This document shows, one piece after another, positions 39,000 to 50,680 of a stretch of 64,000 bases of DNA. The position numbers and the translations under genes were made by a program. The stretch is from Plantago major (taxonomy: Eukaryota; Streptophyta; Magnoliopsida; Lamiales; Plantaginaceae): NCBI GenBank assembly GCA_026545765.1, contig JAIFAC010000007.1, positions 682,001 through 746,000 of the forward strand. Reading direction: 5' to 3'. Under the pieces are notes generated by a model, which did no database searches, had not been told where the DNA came from, and worked only from the letters and a program-made list of their open reading frames with translations. The stretch's first letter is position 1; every line of letters begins with the position of its first letter.

Positions 39000-41900
39000 T
39001 TTATTAGGAGTCCTTAATAATGATTTGATTTCTTGTACTATTTATTTACTTTCATTTCTTTCTATATTACATACATTTCTTTTTTTCTTCTAACTAATGT
39101 TTTATTAATAAACCAAACACAAGGGTTACTAAACTATGAGTTATAAATGAGATGGGCTTTGATCTAACAATAGGTATAAGTTTATATAATTAAAAGCATG
39201 AACTTATTATTCTAAAAAAATGGACTAGCTAAAATACTTTATTTATTGTATAGGACAAACTAATTATGGAGTATGCTCTTATTTATTAATTTTATTCTTA
39301 CTCTTTCTTATTATTTATTTTTTAGGTGTACTCTTTATATAAAAGGATATTAAATTCTTACAGGTCTTTCTCTTGCTAGGGATAATGTATTCTTATTTAA
39401 AAATTATAATGTAAGTTATGTCAAATTAGGTTAAACTATAGTACCCTCGCTTTGTACTAAACCTACTTTAAATTGTCAAAAACTAATGGAATATAGATTG
39501 GGTAACTACACTTTATACTTTATGATGGTGCTAGAAAAAGAAGCTTTCAACTTATAACTTTATAGGAATATAGGAAACAAGGCAAGAGGAAAACAACTAC
39601 GTGTATAATTAGGGTATTTTTTTTTTAAGTTAAGAAGGGAGTACAAAGAATACATTACATATTATGTTAGGTAGTGTACGCATAGTAGAGGATGCATCAA
39701 ACTTAGTAGACTTCACATAGAAGATACAATGCACCTTAATGAACTATTAAGGTATAGGGTAAATCTTACTAAAATGCAAAGCAACACCCTAAATATACAA
39801 ACATTACAAATATAGAGTACTTTTTACTAAATGTTCTAATGACAAAGTATAATATAAAGATATAATTCAATACTCAAATCACTCAATATAAAAAATGAAT
39901 CTTAATTAAATGTGTTACCTATAGTATAGCTTCGTCAACAACAAATTATAAACGAACATAATAATCTAGAACTTTTGGACTTAGATCTCTTAGTTTTTAT
40001 TTTCAATCCTTAGATAATATTTTGAACTATAATTCTATAAGTGCAATAACTTTATTTATTTGTATTTAAGAACTCTATTAAGAAACTCTGCTGCTGAACG
40101 TAATATAAACTGTGACACGGCAACAAGGAAGGGGGTTATGTGAGTAAAGAGATAATTCACTAAGTTAACTATGCATTACATGAAACAAAAAGCCAAGTTA
40201 TACACCTAAGAATTCTTAAGAATAGAAATATATGATAAACTATACTCACTTAGTATCTATATTTAGTACTTAAGAGACTACACATTGTAAAATACAAATA
40301 AGAGATAAGATCGTAGTAGAGGAAAAAACAAAGCTACTTTACTATACTATAGAGATAGATGCTTACGTAACTCATTATATAAAAAAAGACTAATAAAAGA
40401 CTATATGCAAGACGTAGAGGTAAGACTAATTATTGTGGGTGGGTACTATATAAGAAATCATGCTAGAAGAAATAATAATGTCCTACTATACTAGGCTTAC
40501 TTAATATACTAAACTAATGATAATATAAATGTTGTTTTACTTTGTTAATATACTTTACATATAGGACTTATAATAGGGCAACTCCTAGCGAATCCTAAAA
40601 TAAAATAGGCGAGCTCCTGTGTCGAGATCTTTATCAAGATATTAATCTTTACTTTAAGGACAACTAATTTCTTACACTTACTAATGGAATATGAGTTTCT
40701 TGTCATAATAAAAGAATTAATGTATGTCTTTAAATAGAAGATATATATATATAGTAGTATACTTCCTGCTCTTCCTCTTTATTAAAATGTGTATTTGTCA
40801 TCTCCTATGCATCATGATTCATTTGTTATCTTTATGACATGTTTTTGGTATATAAATTATGTGTCTACATCTATTTAAATATTGTTTAAATATGAATATT
40901 ATTTTAGGTTTATGCTTTTTCAATGTAAAAACTAAGTAATTTTAGATATCCTTCTTATATTAAGTAGATATAAGACATGCTAGTAGTTGTAATAACCATA
41001 AACAAACAAAATAAACAAATTCTAATAGATATTAAAGATAACTTACAAGCCTTACTCTTACTTACGAAATTATAGTATACTTTTATCTAGAAATTATAAG
41101 TCAAATCATGTTGTATAATAATATTTTAGGTCTCATTGTTCTTAAAGACCTTTACCTTTTTTTGGGCTCAACAACTATTTCTAATTTAAGATGTCTACTT
41201 AAATTAACTTAAGTAACTCAAATAATAGTGTTTGGTGTGTAGGAATAAATCATATAGGTTCTTTCTTTATTTCGTGTTGTCAGTCATTATTATAGGATTA
41301 ATAATATATACTGCTAGTTCCGGGTGGGTAATACTTAATGAGTTATAGGGGGGTGGTTATTACTAAATATCATTCACAATACTTAACTTAGTTAGATAGA
41401 ATAAAATAAACTCAATGAAAATGAAAAAACTTTTACGTGTCGTGCTCTAATTGACTATAATAATTTATGACTTGGTGCATTAGGATCTTAGTATTTTGTT
41501 GGGCTTCAGAAACTAATTACGAAGGAGTTATATCCTATAACTAATTTATTTTCTTTCTACTACAATTGCTAAGTTTTATATAGAAAATAAGGGTTGTAGG
41601 CAACATCTAGGATATAAAGCAAAGAAAGCATCTAAAAAATATAGGGAAGGTTTTAGTGTTTACTCTTTATGTAATGGTAGACTACACATAAACAAATTAT
41701 AATAATGAAAAAAGGAAATGATAGAATAAATGCCTCTTAGTTGTGGTACATGCCTTTCATGTTAGAAAATGAAGAAGTTCTTATGGTAGTGTCAGCATAT
41801 AATCTCCTGTATTAGAAGTATAATTTCCCAAGTACAAATCATAATAAAAATAAATTTCCTATTCCTCTAAATTTTCCACTAGTAGTTATCTTTGAAGTCC

Positions 41901-44600
41901 AACAAACAAAGCAAAGATGAATAAGCATAGAGGGATCCTTACTATACTATGTTTACTATTACTAAAAGAAAGAGGTTCATAGTCATATTGAGATTATCTT
42001 CTACTTTACACTATATATTTCAATACTAATTAAGACAAATTATATAATCATTTACATAATATATACAATGCCCTCACAATCTAAATTTACCACTAAAGAT
42101 CATAGGCCCTTACATGTCATATTATTTGTACTTTTTACACTTACACATAGAGCATTTTATAATGGGTCTTAAAAATCTCTAGTATTAGGGTTAAGTCTTT
42201 ACTTAGGTTTCTAGAAATTTCTTATCAATAATCAATATAGATGTCTTTAGTTCATAGTGTATTTCTTATGGTAAGTCCTTACTTTCTTTAGTTATAGTTA
42301 GATACCATTAACACGTATAAAGGGAAAATAAATATTTGTAAGTAATTAAGGGATGAACACAATGGTTGAGATAGAATTAGTAAAAGGCAACATCACTTTT
42401 ATATTACAAATCTAGTCAATTCCAACTAAATGAAGAATTTGATCATGTAGTCCTATTTAACATTTTTTCAATACTATTCCCAAAGTACGCTTACTCTAAT
42501 TTAAGTTCCATTTCTCTTTATTTAAGAACGTGCAAATACTTGGTTTAATCTCCTTCCTTTTTAAAAGTTCCTTATTCTATCTAATTATCTAATAACTTGT
42601 TTTGAACGACACCTTGTATGCTTACTTACGTATGGACTAAGACTTAGTTAATTTAGAAGAACACTATACTATAGATTTCATATAATTAATTATAAAGGTA
42701 TATTGTATTTAGTACGTATAGGGCTTCTTAAGTACTTGTTCTATCATAGACACATTTATAGGCATATATTAAGTAATTTTTAGATATGACTTCCTTTTAT
42801 AACTTTCCTTTTAACTTTTATAACTATAATACCCCTACATGGAGAACTACTCTCCTTTCATCCAGTGTCACCTTTCTTAATTAGGCACCTTTTATGTTAT
42901 ACTAACTCTTAGTACTTATACTTCTATAGTTTCTTATTAGTTATTATATATATGATCTTTATACAAAAATAGACTTTATTCTTTTTTTTGTTTTCTGTCA
43001 CCTTATGTTTCGTAAACTCTTGTTTTGATAAGTACACACGTATATAACTTTAAGTCTTTCCTTATTTTTGTTTAGGCATTTCTTTATTGTCCTTAAGTTT
43101 TTCTATATTTCATTATAAGCTACAAAACTTGTTTCTAAGAAATAATAGAAATATGTGTTTTACATAGGGTATTTCCTTAATAATGTATGATATGATAGGA
43201 AACATGCTATAAAAGATGTCTTTGAAATACGTTGTATACCTCTTTTTTATGTTTTTGTCCTCTACTACCTCTCTTTGTTTGTGTAGTGTTTTGTTCCTTA
43301 CTTTACTTCTAGTCCTACTAATGATTAATTATAAATAGGATATGTGAGCCTTGTACTTTAAATCTTTTATCTTGTGACTACCCAAAGTTTTCTATGTGTA
43401 GGGTAAAAACTAGTTCTACCTTACTGATCATCTTCAAAGCCTTAACCATAAGAATATAATAATATTATATTCTTCTCTTGCTAGTGACAACCCTTTCTAA
43501 TTTCCAACTACTTTTGTTTTATAGTATTCTAAAATTTAATAATTTATATAAGAGACTGCTTTTACTTTCAACTAGCTCACGCATCTAATTAGAATTAGAA
43601 GTCCATGAAATGTTCACAAATATACTTCAGCAAATGTTTCTATAAAGGAGATTTGATTTTAGATTCTAACTAAAAATTACTTACCTACTATCAATAAGTC
43701 TTCTTTGCTAGTAATCTTTACGTATGGTACTTAACAACGCATATAATATTTTATATTTCTTGGACTTAAATCTCTCTTGTTTTTATCTTTCTATTTTTTA
43801 CTTGTAGTATAATATTTATTGTTTTAAGTTAAAATGTAAGATAGGGTTTAGTAAAGACTTTTTAGGGACTAGTCGAAGTATTTCATATTTTATTATTTAT
43901 ACTTGGTACTATAAATAGTTAGAGTAATCTAAACTTAGTAATTAATTATGGCAGTCATTGCGGTTAGTCATAGAAGATATATGTCATCTAGAAAATAAAA
44001 TCTATAATAAAATGTAGTACCCTCCTAATTTACCTTTACTTCTAGAGCTTCTCCAAAAACTAATCATACATGAATATAATATTGTAGTCTTCTTTCACTT
44101 ATACACTTGAAATATTTTTAATTAGGCTTCAAAGACAAATTATTAAGATAAAAAATGGGGAAGTACGCTCACAATAATATAGAGATTCTAATAACAACAA
44201 ACACTAAGAGTAATAAAATATTTTATAGTAGGAACATGAGAGCTTCTTATTCTTAATAGAGGCACGTCAAATTCTTACCTAACAACCCAACAATTATTAA
44301 GTTAAGGGATTTAGTAGGACTTCCAATTCTTTTCTTTGCACCAAATGTATGTATATCTTCTAAATAAATATAATTGATAAATAGAATTTATAATTGAGTA
44401 GGTTCTATATTTCTATATGATTCTTATTTTATATGATATGGCTTTTTTTTGTTTGTGTTTATCGTACTTTTTTGTACACGGGATAGGTATATTTTTTATA
44501 TAGGACTCTACTACTGCTATATGACCTCTCTTTTGTTGTACACATTGTTTTCGTTTATAAGATTAGAAGAGATCGTGTGAGAATTCTAAAAAGTTATTAG
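39000..44600. other. TA-biased gene-free stretch
   Basis: No frame above 60 codons on either strand over about 5.6 kb, the emptiest large interval in the window. A hand-counted line at 42,721 has 10 TpA against 8 ApT, and 5 CpA+TpG against 6 ApC+GpT. It contains a 25-bp palindrome and a run of six G at 41,348-41,353. No element ends or coding motifs were seen. Confidence 0.5.
43450..43474. repeat. Perfect inverted repeat, 12-bp arms, 1-nt spacer
   Basis: aagaatataata (43450-43461) and tattatattctt (43463-43474) are exact complements around one A. This is the longest-armed perfect palindrome I found. It has no nearby gene. Confidence 0.9.
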
Positions 44601-45108
44601 TCATGTCAAAAATGATTAAAAGAAGATAGTCTCAACTTAATTTTAATTAATTAGGTTTATAATTAGAAATTTAGTCTTTCATTGGTGCAACGTTTTTTTA
44701 TCCAACCTGGTTTCTTACCTAATTCTATTTAATAATTGATTTGTGTACTGACAAGAGATATAGTAAGCAATCTTCTGTTGTTCTTTCTTGTTCGCTCTTT
44801 CTTTTCTTCTCTTAATTATCTTTATTTCTATTTTCTACTATACTAAATGCCATACATAAATCAAAGTATAAAGTTAATACAGAGAACACTGCATTTATAG
44901 AATTCAATTCTGTGACCATGTTTATTGATCGAAAAGAATACATAAAAGTAATATAATTTAACAAAAGTGGTACGTATATAAAGGTATTGTAATATATTAT
45001 TATTCTTCTAATTGCATTCGTTATTCGATATTCTAGTTCTAGTTGTAAGTGTCCTTTTTTCTGTGCTTTTCCATCTTAGTTTTCTATTTTTTATTATTTC
45101 CGTACAAT
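44600..45108. other. AT-rich flank of the C-rich island
   Basis: T-rich, non-coding, with no frame above 60 codons. The 11-mer ttggtgcaacg occurs at 44682-44692 and again at the island edge (45110-45120). Eleven-mer repeats are expected by chance in 64 kb, so this is not taken as a terminal repeat. Confidence 0.3.
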
Positions 45109-45666
45109 CTTGGTGCAACGCCTGCCTGACTATCCTCACTAGTCTAAGCTGTTTGGCACCCTAGTCTCTTTTCAGCTCAGTATGCTTCTTACCCTCTCCA
45201 CCAACGAAACTCTTCCCAGCTTCCATGAATTACAGTTCCAACGTAGACAGAATACTATACCAGACTCTTGCCATTAATAGGAAGTGCTACCCCGTATCGT
45301 ATCATCCACTCATTCATGCAGCTACCTACCTTGGTTACAGCAGGCGTTTTTATGATAGCAAGAAAAAAAGACACTACCATTAGGGAATAATTTCATGCCT
45401 GGGATCCGGGCACAAAGCATCCATTGTACCAAGCATAGAAACGAGAGCACCATTAGCCATACAAAGACATCCGTGTTCCTAGCTCTTTAGAACTCTTCCT
45501 CATCAATGCTACTTCCATCCTAATCGACTATGGAGTTATCTTTACTACCTCTAAGAAAGACTTTATCCTAGGTGCATTCTCAACATCAATCCCATTGTAA
45601 GCAAGGTCTTCGATCATAGATGACACTACCTCTGTGCCGGTACTTTAGTCACAGATCAGACAACAC

Positions 45667-45945
45667 ATGCCTGCCAAAGCCTTATCCCATCGAGGACATA
45701 TCTGCTGCTTACTGCTCACAACCAACAATACACTTGGCACTACTCCTAGACGCCGCCTACTTTCTCTTCCAGCCACAAGCCTTGCACCAACCCATTTATT
45801 CATCCAGGTAAGAGACATCATAAGGTCTCATGTTACACCTAAGCCTATGACCTTCACTATCGCCATCGCCTTTCTTCCCTCCTGTTCTTCACCCCTACCG
45901 TGCCGAGATGCCTATACCCCTACCCATCGCTCACTCACTCACTAA
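45667..45945 (+). other. 92-codon ATG frame in the C-rich island, unrecognised
   Basis: A Pro/Thr/Leu/Ser/His-rich chain from a true ATG, overlapped in other frames by 45620-45811 and 45908-46114. High C and low A/T content removes stops in all frames, so an open frame here means little. Low-complexity Thr/Pro/Ser content would be unusual for a catalytic protein. I assign no function. Confidence 0.1.
45930..45943 (+). repeat. (CTCA)n microsatellite, 14 bp
   Basis: Three and a half perfect CTCA units inside the C-rich island. Confidence 0.85.
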
Positions 45946-46148
45946 GCATCCATTGTCCTTTGCACCTTACAGAAGCAGTCATCATTGTACGAACCTTAAG
46001 AAAACACCTATGGTACAGAGCAGTCACAAGCATACTGGACTCATCAACCAGACATGCCACACTAGTTCCAACCACAAGGCCCAACCATCTAGTAACATGT
46101 CACACCGTTCCTAGCTCTCATAGCTATCTTAAACCAAACAGATAATAT

Positions 46149-46385
46149 CTAAGGTCTAGACAGCCTAATGTTCTCGAACAAGAATGTCACACCTTCTGCT
46201 CTCATTGCATGTGTAGCTTGGACGCAAGTAAACATGTGATGGTAGTGACCCTTTTTGCTCGCACCGTTAAGGGAAATAACGAATCCTAATGAGAGGTCTT
46301 TTTGGTATTTTTTAGGGGTATCTATATCTGTATGCGGCACTATGGGTGGGTTTCGGGGTAGTACATCCAACGTAGGTACTGGCAT
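46149..46385 (-). other. 78-codon ATG frame at the right edge of the island, unrecognised
   Basis: It starts at a true ATG at 46385 and covers exactly the part where the skew is reversed, so its own strand is again the C-rich one. It begins Pro-rich, then has a mixed, fairly balanced composition with His, Gly, Met, Phe and Cys, better than the T-rich chance frames elsewhere. No motif or family is recognised. It might be the end of an eroded gene transcribed toward lower coordinates, facing the + strand C-rich part. Confidence 0.15.
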
Positions 46386-48075
46386 AGTCTCTTCTAAAAC
46401 TAACTTTAATAAAATGTGATAAATAAAACTGTATTTTGTAAAGACATTTTTTCCAAGCCCTTAAAAACTGTTAGTAAGAAAGAAATTGTCCAATACACGG
46501 CCAGTTAACTCATAACTACAGAGTTTGCTTATTTGTACATATAGAGAAGGAACTCACAACCCTAGAAACTGTTATTTATTAATTTTTTATTAGGTTGCCA
46601 CTGTATTTAATAACTGCACGTTAACCAATTCTATGACATATTCCATACCTACAATCAAAGTAGAAAGAGAAGTAGATTCCTAAATACAAAACTCGCCGTA
46701 CCTCAACCTTATAAGGAATACCCAGAAGGTCGGAATATAGTATAGAATCAGGAACAAAAAAGCAAATAAAGTAGAAACTAACCCAAATAAAACAATTGTA
46801 GAAAATACTCGACTTACTGACTGAGAATTATAGTCTAGCACAACACGCTGTTAAGTAATAAGGTAAGGTATTATATAAAACTTAATTATAATTTCTATTT
46901 TTTCAAGTGCTTTGTCTAGCTATCGCCTATATTAGGAATTATGCCCCCTCCTTTAAGGATACTTTTTGTTTCCTCTTTGAGTAGTCGTCTAAAATAATAC
47001 GAGAAGTCCCAGAAACTTTTCTTAAAGTAATTAAGAATTCGTAAAAATAGAGATTAAGGCCTGTGTACAGTTTGTGTAAGTGTATAGTTCCAATATGTGG
47101 CAATAGATAGTAATCTTAGATAGTAGACATAAGTCTGTCTTGTTCTCTGGTTGTAATTACGAAGGAAATTCATTTAATAGGTTAGTTATAGTAGAGATTC
47201 GTCTAGTTGTTAAGAAGGGAATAAAGAATCAATCAACAATTACAATACAATAATATAGAAAAAAGGAATATAAAAAATTTCTGGGAGTCTATTTATTTAC
47301 GCACTATGAAGGTTCAGTGATGTCAACACGAACAATACAACATTTTCAAAATCTAGGTGTTAATTCTTCCTAAGTACTAAACCAAATTATTTTACGCTGT
47401 AGGACGGTTCTTCTTACATATATTTTATTTCTATAGGATCAAGAATGAATCTTCTTTACAAAATAGGTGTCTAACTTTGCTTTGTCATTTCTTATTTTTG
47501 GGTTGTGTTTCTCATCCTATAAAAAATACAAAGGAATTTACGTACTTTTTTGATTCATCTACATATCTACATATAGAAATACGTTATGTTTCAAAGTTTT
47601 GTTTATTTTCTTTATGAAGTCTTTTCATCAATTAATAGAAGTCTTTCTTTTTGTTTTTCCAACTCATAGCATTCATCAATATACTCTTTTCTCCCAGAAA
47701 TAGTGGTTTCTTATAACTATAACATAACGGATTAGAAATGAGAAATGCCAGTGGGGTATTCTTAACAACTATGGCGAATTTAAGTCAAAATTATTATAGT
47801 TTAATTTAAGTCGAAATGATCGTCTAAGTAACCAAATTCTTGAAATTCTATTGAAAAATTATAGGTGTAAGCAAAAGGAAGTCCAAAATAGAAGAACTCA
47901 CAAGTTAAGAAAAAAAAGTTACTTGGGAAATGTTTTACTATATTTACTTACTATATGTATATGCCCCTTTATTTAACTAGGATTCAGCAAGGCAAGAATA
48001 CGATTATCCAATTCTATTATACCAGAAGACAACCAGTAACTAACTACTTCTGTATTTACCTAATTCTAGTCTATC

Positions 48076-48091
48076 TATATATATATATATA
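48076..48091. repeat. (TA)n microsatellite, 16 bp
   Basis: Eight perfect TA units. Confidence 0.9.
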
Positions 48092-50238
48092 CAAACAACC
48101 CACAAATTCCGCTCAAAAAACTTGGAGTTCATTTAGTGATAAGTATCCTGCAATCCACTATTTTATTTTCTCTTTGGTGTGATAATAAGTAATAAACGCT
48201 ATTCGTCACTTTTAAGTTGTTTGGTTTTTCCTTCCCGTCTTACTTTTTCAATTCAATAGTTTTCTGGCGGTATAATCTTTTATTATATTAACTTTATAGA
48301 AAACAACATATATATAATATCGAAGGAGAATTTAAGGGCTATGAGTCATGAATGAATCAGATGTCAAGAATAACGGTGGTGGTTTGCTGGTTAACGTGTA
48401 TCTTTTTATGAACTATATTACGAACTATAGCTGATTACCAAAAAAGGGACTCAAGGTAATTAAATTAATTAGTAGTAGTATATCAGATAGATAAGAGGAG
48501 CTACAAAAGCAAAGGCAGATCTAACCGAATGCTTTTTGACTAGTACATATCCCTTTATTTAGATTGTTGGAAAAAAGGTGTCTTGCTGAAGATTTAGATA
48601 ATAATGCAAAGCAGAGCCTGTAATAAAGAAAAGGAGAATGTATTCTTTATTTGATTCGAGAAGGAAGAGAGGCTTCCCGGATTCTATAGGTAATTTGGTG
48701 CATAGAGTAAAAAAAAAGAGTTTATACTATATTCTTCGTACACTGCAAGAAAAAATAATTTCTACGCACAGAAGCCTTAAATAATATCCTATACCGTTTT
48801 AGAACGAATTGGAATACTTTCTTTTCTTTGCGAGTATATTCCAATAGGTACCGTGTCCATGTCTATTATGTATACTTGTATAATAAGTGTTTGATTTGTC
48901 TTGGATGAGATAAATGGATATTAGAGAGAGTACTTTATATTGTTGTATAATAAAGCTAGAGCATGAGTATAGTATGAATTCGTTATTGGTTTTGTTGTAT
49001 TTGATTCCTCTTCTATTTTTTTTCTTAATTTAATTTCTAGGTTACCTTACTTATTATCTTCTTTCGATACTGCGGTTGTTGGTGTATTTATTTCTCTTCC
49101 TGCTTATCTCTCTTACTATTTTATTCTGCTTTTTTCTGTGTATGTATATAAGATCATCGTATATGCGGTATATGTTTGTGTTTGTAAAGTTTTATCTATT
49201 TTTCCTTATTCTACCTAGTAGAATTTATTTCGTTTTATTAAATGTGTATGTAAATGCTGAATACTTGGAATATCTAAAAATATCTAAAGAATAGGGCTGA
49301 CTAAGAGAGAGTTGAAAAATATTTATATGGGGTAAGCGTAGGACTAGGATAACTTCTATGATGGATTTATAAAAATAAATAAAAATAAAAAAGGAGAAGG
49401 AAGGATGGAAAGTGGACTCGGTGTAGAAGGAGTCTTAGATCACAGTTTAAGCAAGAAATACGGATTACTCCATGTTGTCATGATTATGTTTTCTTTTTCT
49501 CACATGAGTCAAAGAATCAACAATGTCCTGCAATAAAGTTTTAAATGTAGTAACTCATGCAGCAATAATATAATTCTCCTACCAAATTAATTGTACTTGA
49601 AGAGAGATTTCGGGCAGAGAATTATTACTGCGTTATATTTATTATTTTATCGTTCTAACTTACTAAAGAAGGACTTAATTAAGCATATCCTCGACCTCAA
49701 CATCCAATCCAATATTTCAATCCTTGTTTTTCGAACGCGGGTTTTAAAGGTAAAAGATTTAGAGTTGGGTATAGTAAAGAAGCACATAATACTAATAACT
49801 ACTAAATATAATAATAAAATAAAGAGACTTATTTAGAAGCAAGAAGCATGTAAAGAAGTTGTTATCTTGAATAAGGACACACTTGTCTCTTTGAACAGCC
49901 ATAACTTCCATACATCCTATATTTTATACACTTTTATACACGACTTTACCACACTGGAACTATACTCCTTAAGATGTCTAAATTATACTCTACTTTTTCT
50001 TTTTCATATATTTAAACTTTTAACAACAAAGTATCTAGGAGGTAACCAGGTGTACGCACATATTCGAAAAGGAGTATAACCGTAACGTATTTAACTTAAA
50101 GGTATACTAAGAGTGTATATTTATAAAGTTTTTTAATTTATTATTTTAGCCTGCCTCTTTTCTTTCTTATTACAAACTAAAGGTGGGAATACTCTACACC
50201 CCATCTGTATTTAATTTATAAATAAGACCCTTCATCTA

Positions 50239-50528
50239 CTAGGGCAGCTCAGAAGAGGAGTTAAACGGGAATGGATCTATAGTTTCGACGAATTCACCCG
50301 GATTCCTTACTAATTTAAAACTAGAGATTTTACACTTTACTTCTCTTTTTTATCTTTATTAACAACTTCGCACTTGATAAGTTTCTTTCTCTTTCTCTGT
50401 TCATACCAAAGCTGGATTTCTATAGATTCTGATTTGACCGAAGTTTCTCGCATGCATAACCACCAAGTCCAAATAAAATTTATAAAAATAAAGAAGAAAA
50501 GATCACAGTAATGTAGAAAAAAATCCAA
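50239..50528 (-). pseudogene. Possible decayed gene in two frames joined at an A6 run
   Basis: The first - strand frame (50337-50528) has an internal ATG at 50453, followed by a charged stretch rich in Glu, Ser, Lys and Arg, and stops just after a run of six A. One base more in that run would carry the reading into the next frame (50239-50349). That frame continues with 36 mixed, globular-looking residues including Gly-Glu-Phe-Val-Glu and Asp-Pro-Phe-Pro-Phe-Asn before TAG. The residues upstream of the internal ATG are a Phe/Tyr/Trp/Ile-rich run that is simply the complement of A-rich DNA. No family is recognised. Confidence 0.2.
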
Positions 50529-50680
50529 AATTAGTTGGTGGTAAGAAAGAGCAAGGAAATTCTCATTATCAAAAAGAACTTAGAGAAAGATTAAACAAAA
50601 AAAGATACTATACTCCCCGCAAGAAAAAACATATAACATATACAAAATTATATATCTCTACATACTTCTTTACAAATTAA
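50492..50680 (+). other. Stop-free Lys/Arg-rich frame without ATG
   Basis: 62 codons between stops on a purine-rich strand, with no ATG anywhere. The chain is basic (many Lys, Arg, Tyr, Asn) with no known motif. It could be an internal exon, an eroded fragment, or a product of A-rich composition. The last is most likely. Confidence 0.1.

Larger units (their letters stand above)
34550..39000. other. Mixed block without clear TA bias, no gene recognised
   Basis: A hand-counted line at 35,041 gives TpA/ApT 6:5 and CpA+TpG equal to ApC+GpT (10:10). Frames above 60 codons at 35,570-35,776 (+), 37,246-37,446 (-) and 38,758-38,943 (-) are not recognisable. It contains a run of six G at 36,541-36,546, a run of eleven T at 37,803-37,813 and a 14-bp tandem duplication. 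Confidence 0.35.
45109..46395. other. GC-rich, strand-asymmetric island, probable foreign or element relic
   Basis: A sharp 1.3-kb change of composition. Line 45,721 has A16 C24 G7 T13 (52% GC) and line 46,021 has A21 C21 G9 T9. The + strand is therefore A/C-rich over about 45.1-46.15 kb, then turns G-rich (line 46,321: G19, C11). Stops are sparse, giving overlapping frames at 45620-45811, 45667-45945 and 45908-46114 (+) and 46149-46385 (-), but none is a recognisable protein and none runs the whole island. A strand-skewed insert of this kind could be a decayed retroelement, a captured gene or a pseudogene. No terminal repeats or target-site duplication were found by eye. Confidence 0.6.

Noticed and set aside
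44682..45120. The 11-mer ttggtgcaacg occurring twice, 428 bp apart, as possible terminal repeats of an element
   Set aside because: Similarity does not extend beyond the 11 bases, and hundreds of 11-mer pairs are expected by chance in 64 kb.
45480..45600. A short stretch in the C-rich island reading Ile-Leu-Ile-Asp-Tyr-Gly-Val, faintly like the active-site region of a retroelement aspartic protease
   Set aside because: The required Asp-Ser/Thr-Gly is absent, no zinc knuckle or reverse-transcriptase motif lies at the expected distance, and the surrounding frame is broken. Resemblance over seven residues is not evidence.
49076..49294. A 72-codon very hydrophobic frame that looks like a small membrane protein
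   Set aside because: It begins at TTG and is read from a T-rich strand, which yields Phe/Leu/Ile/Tyr by composition. No support from context.
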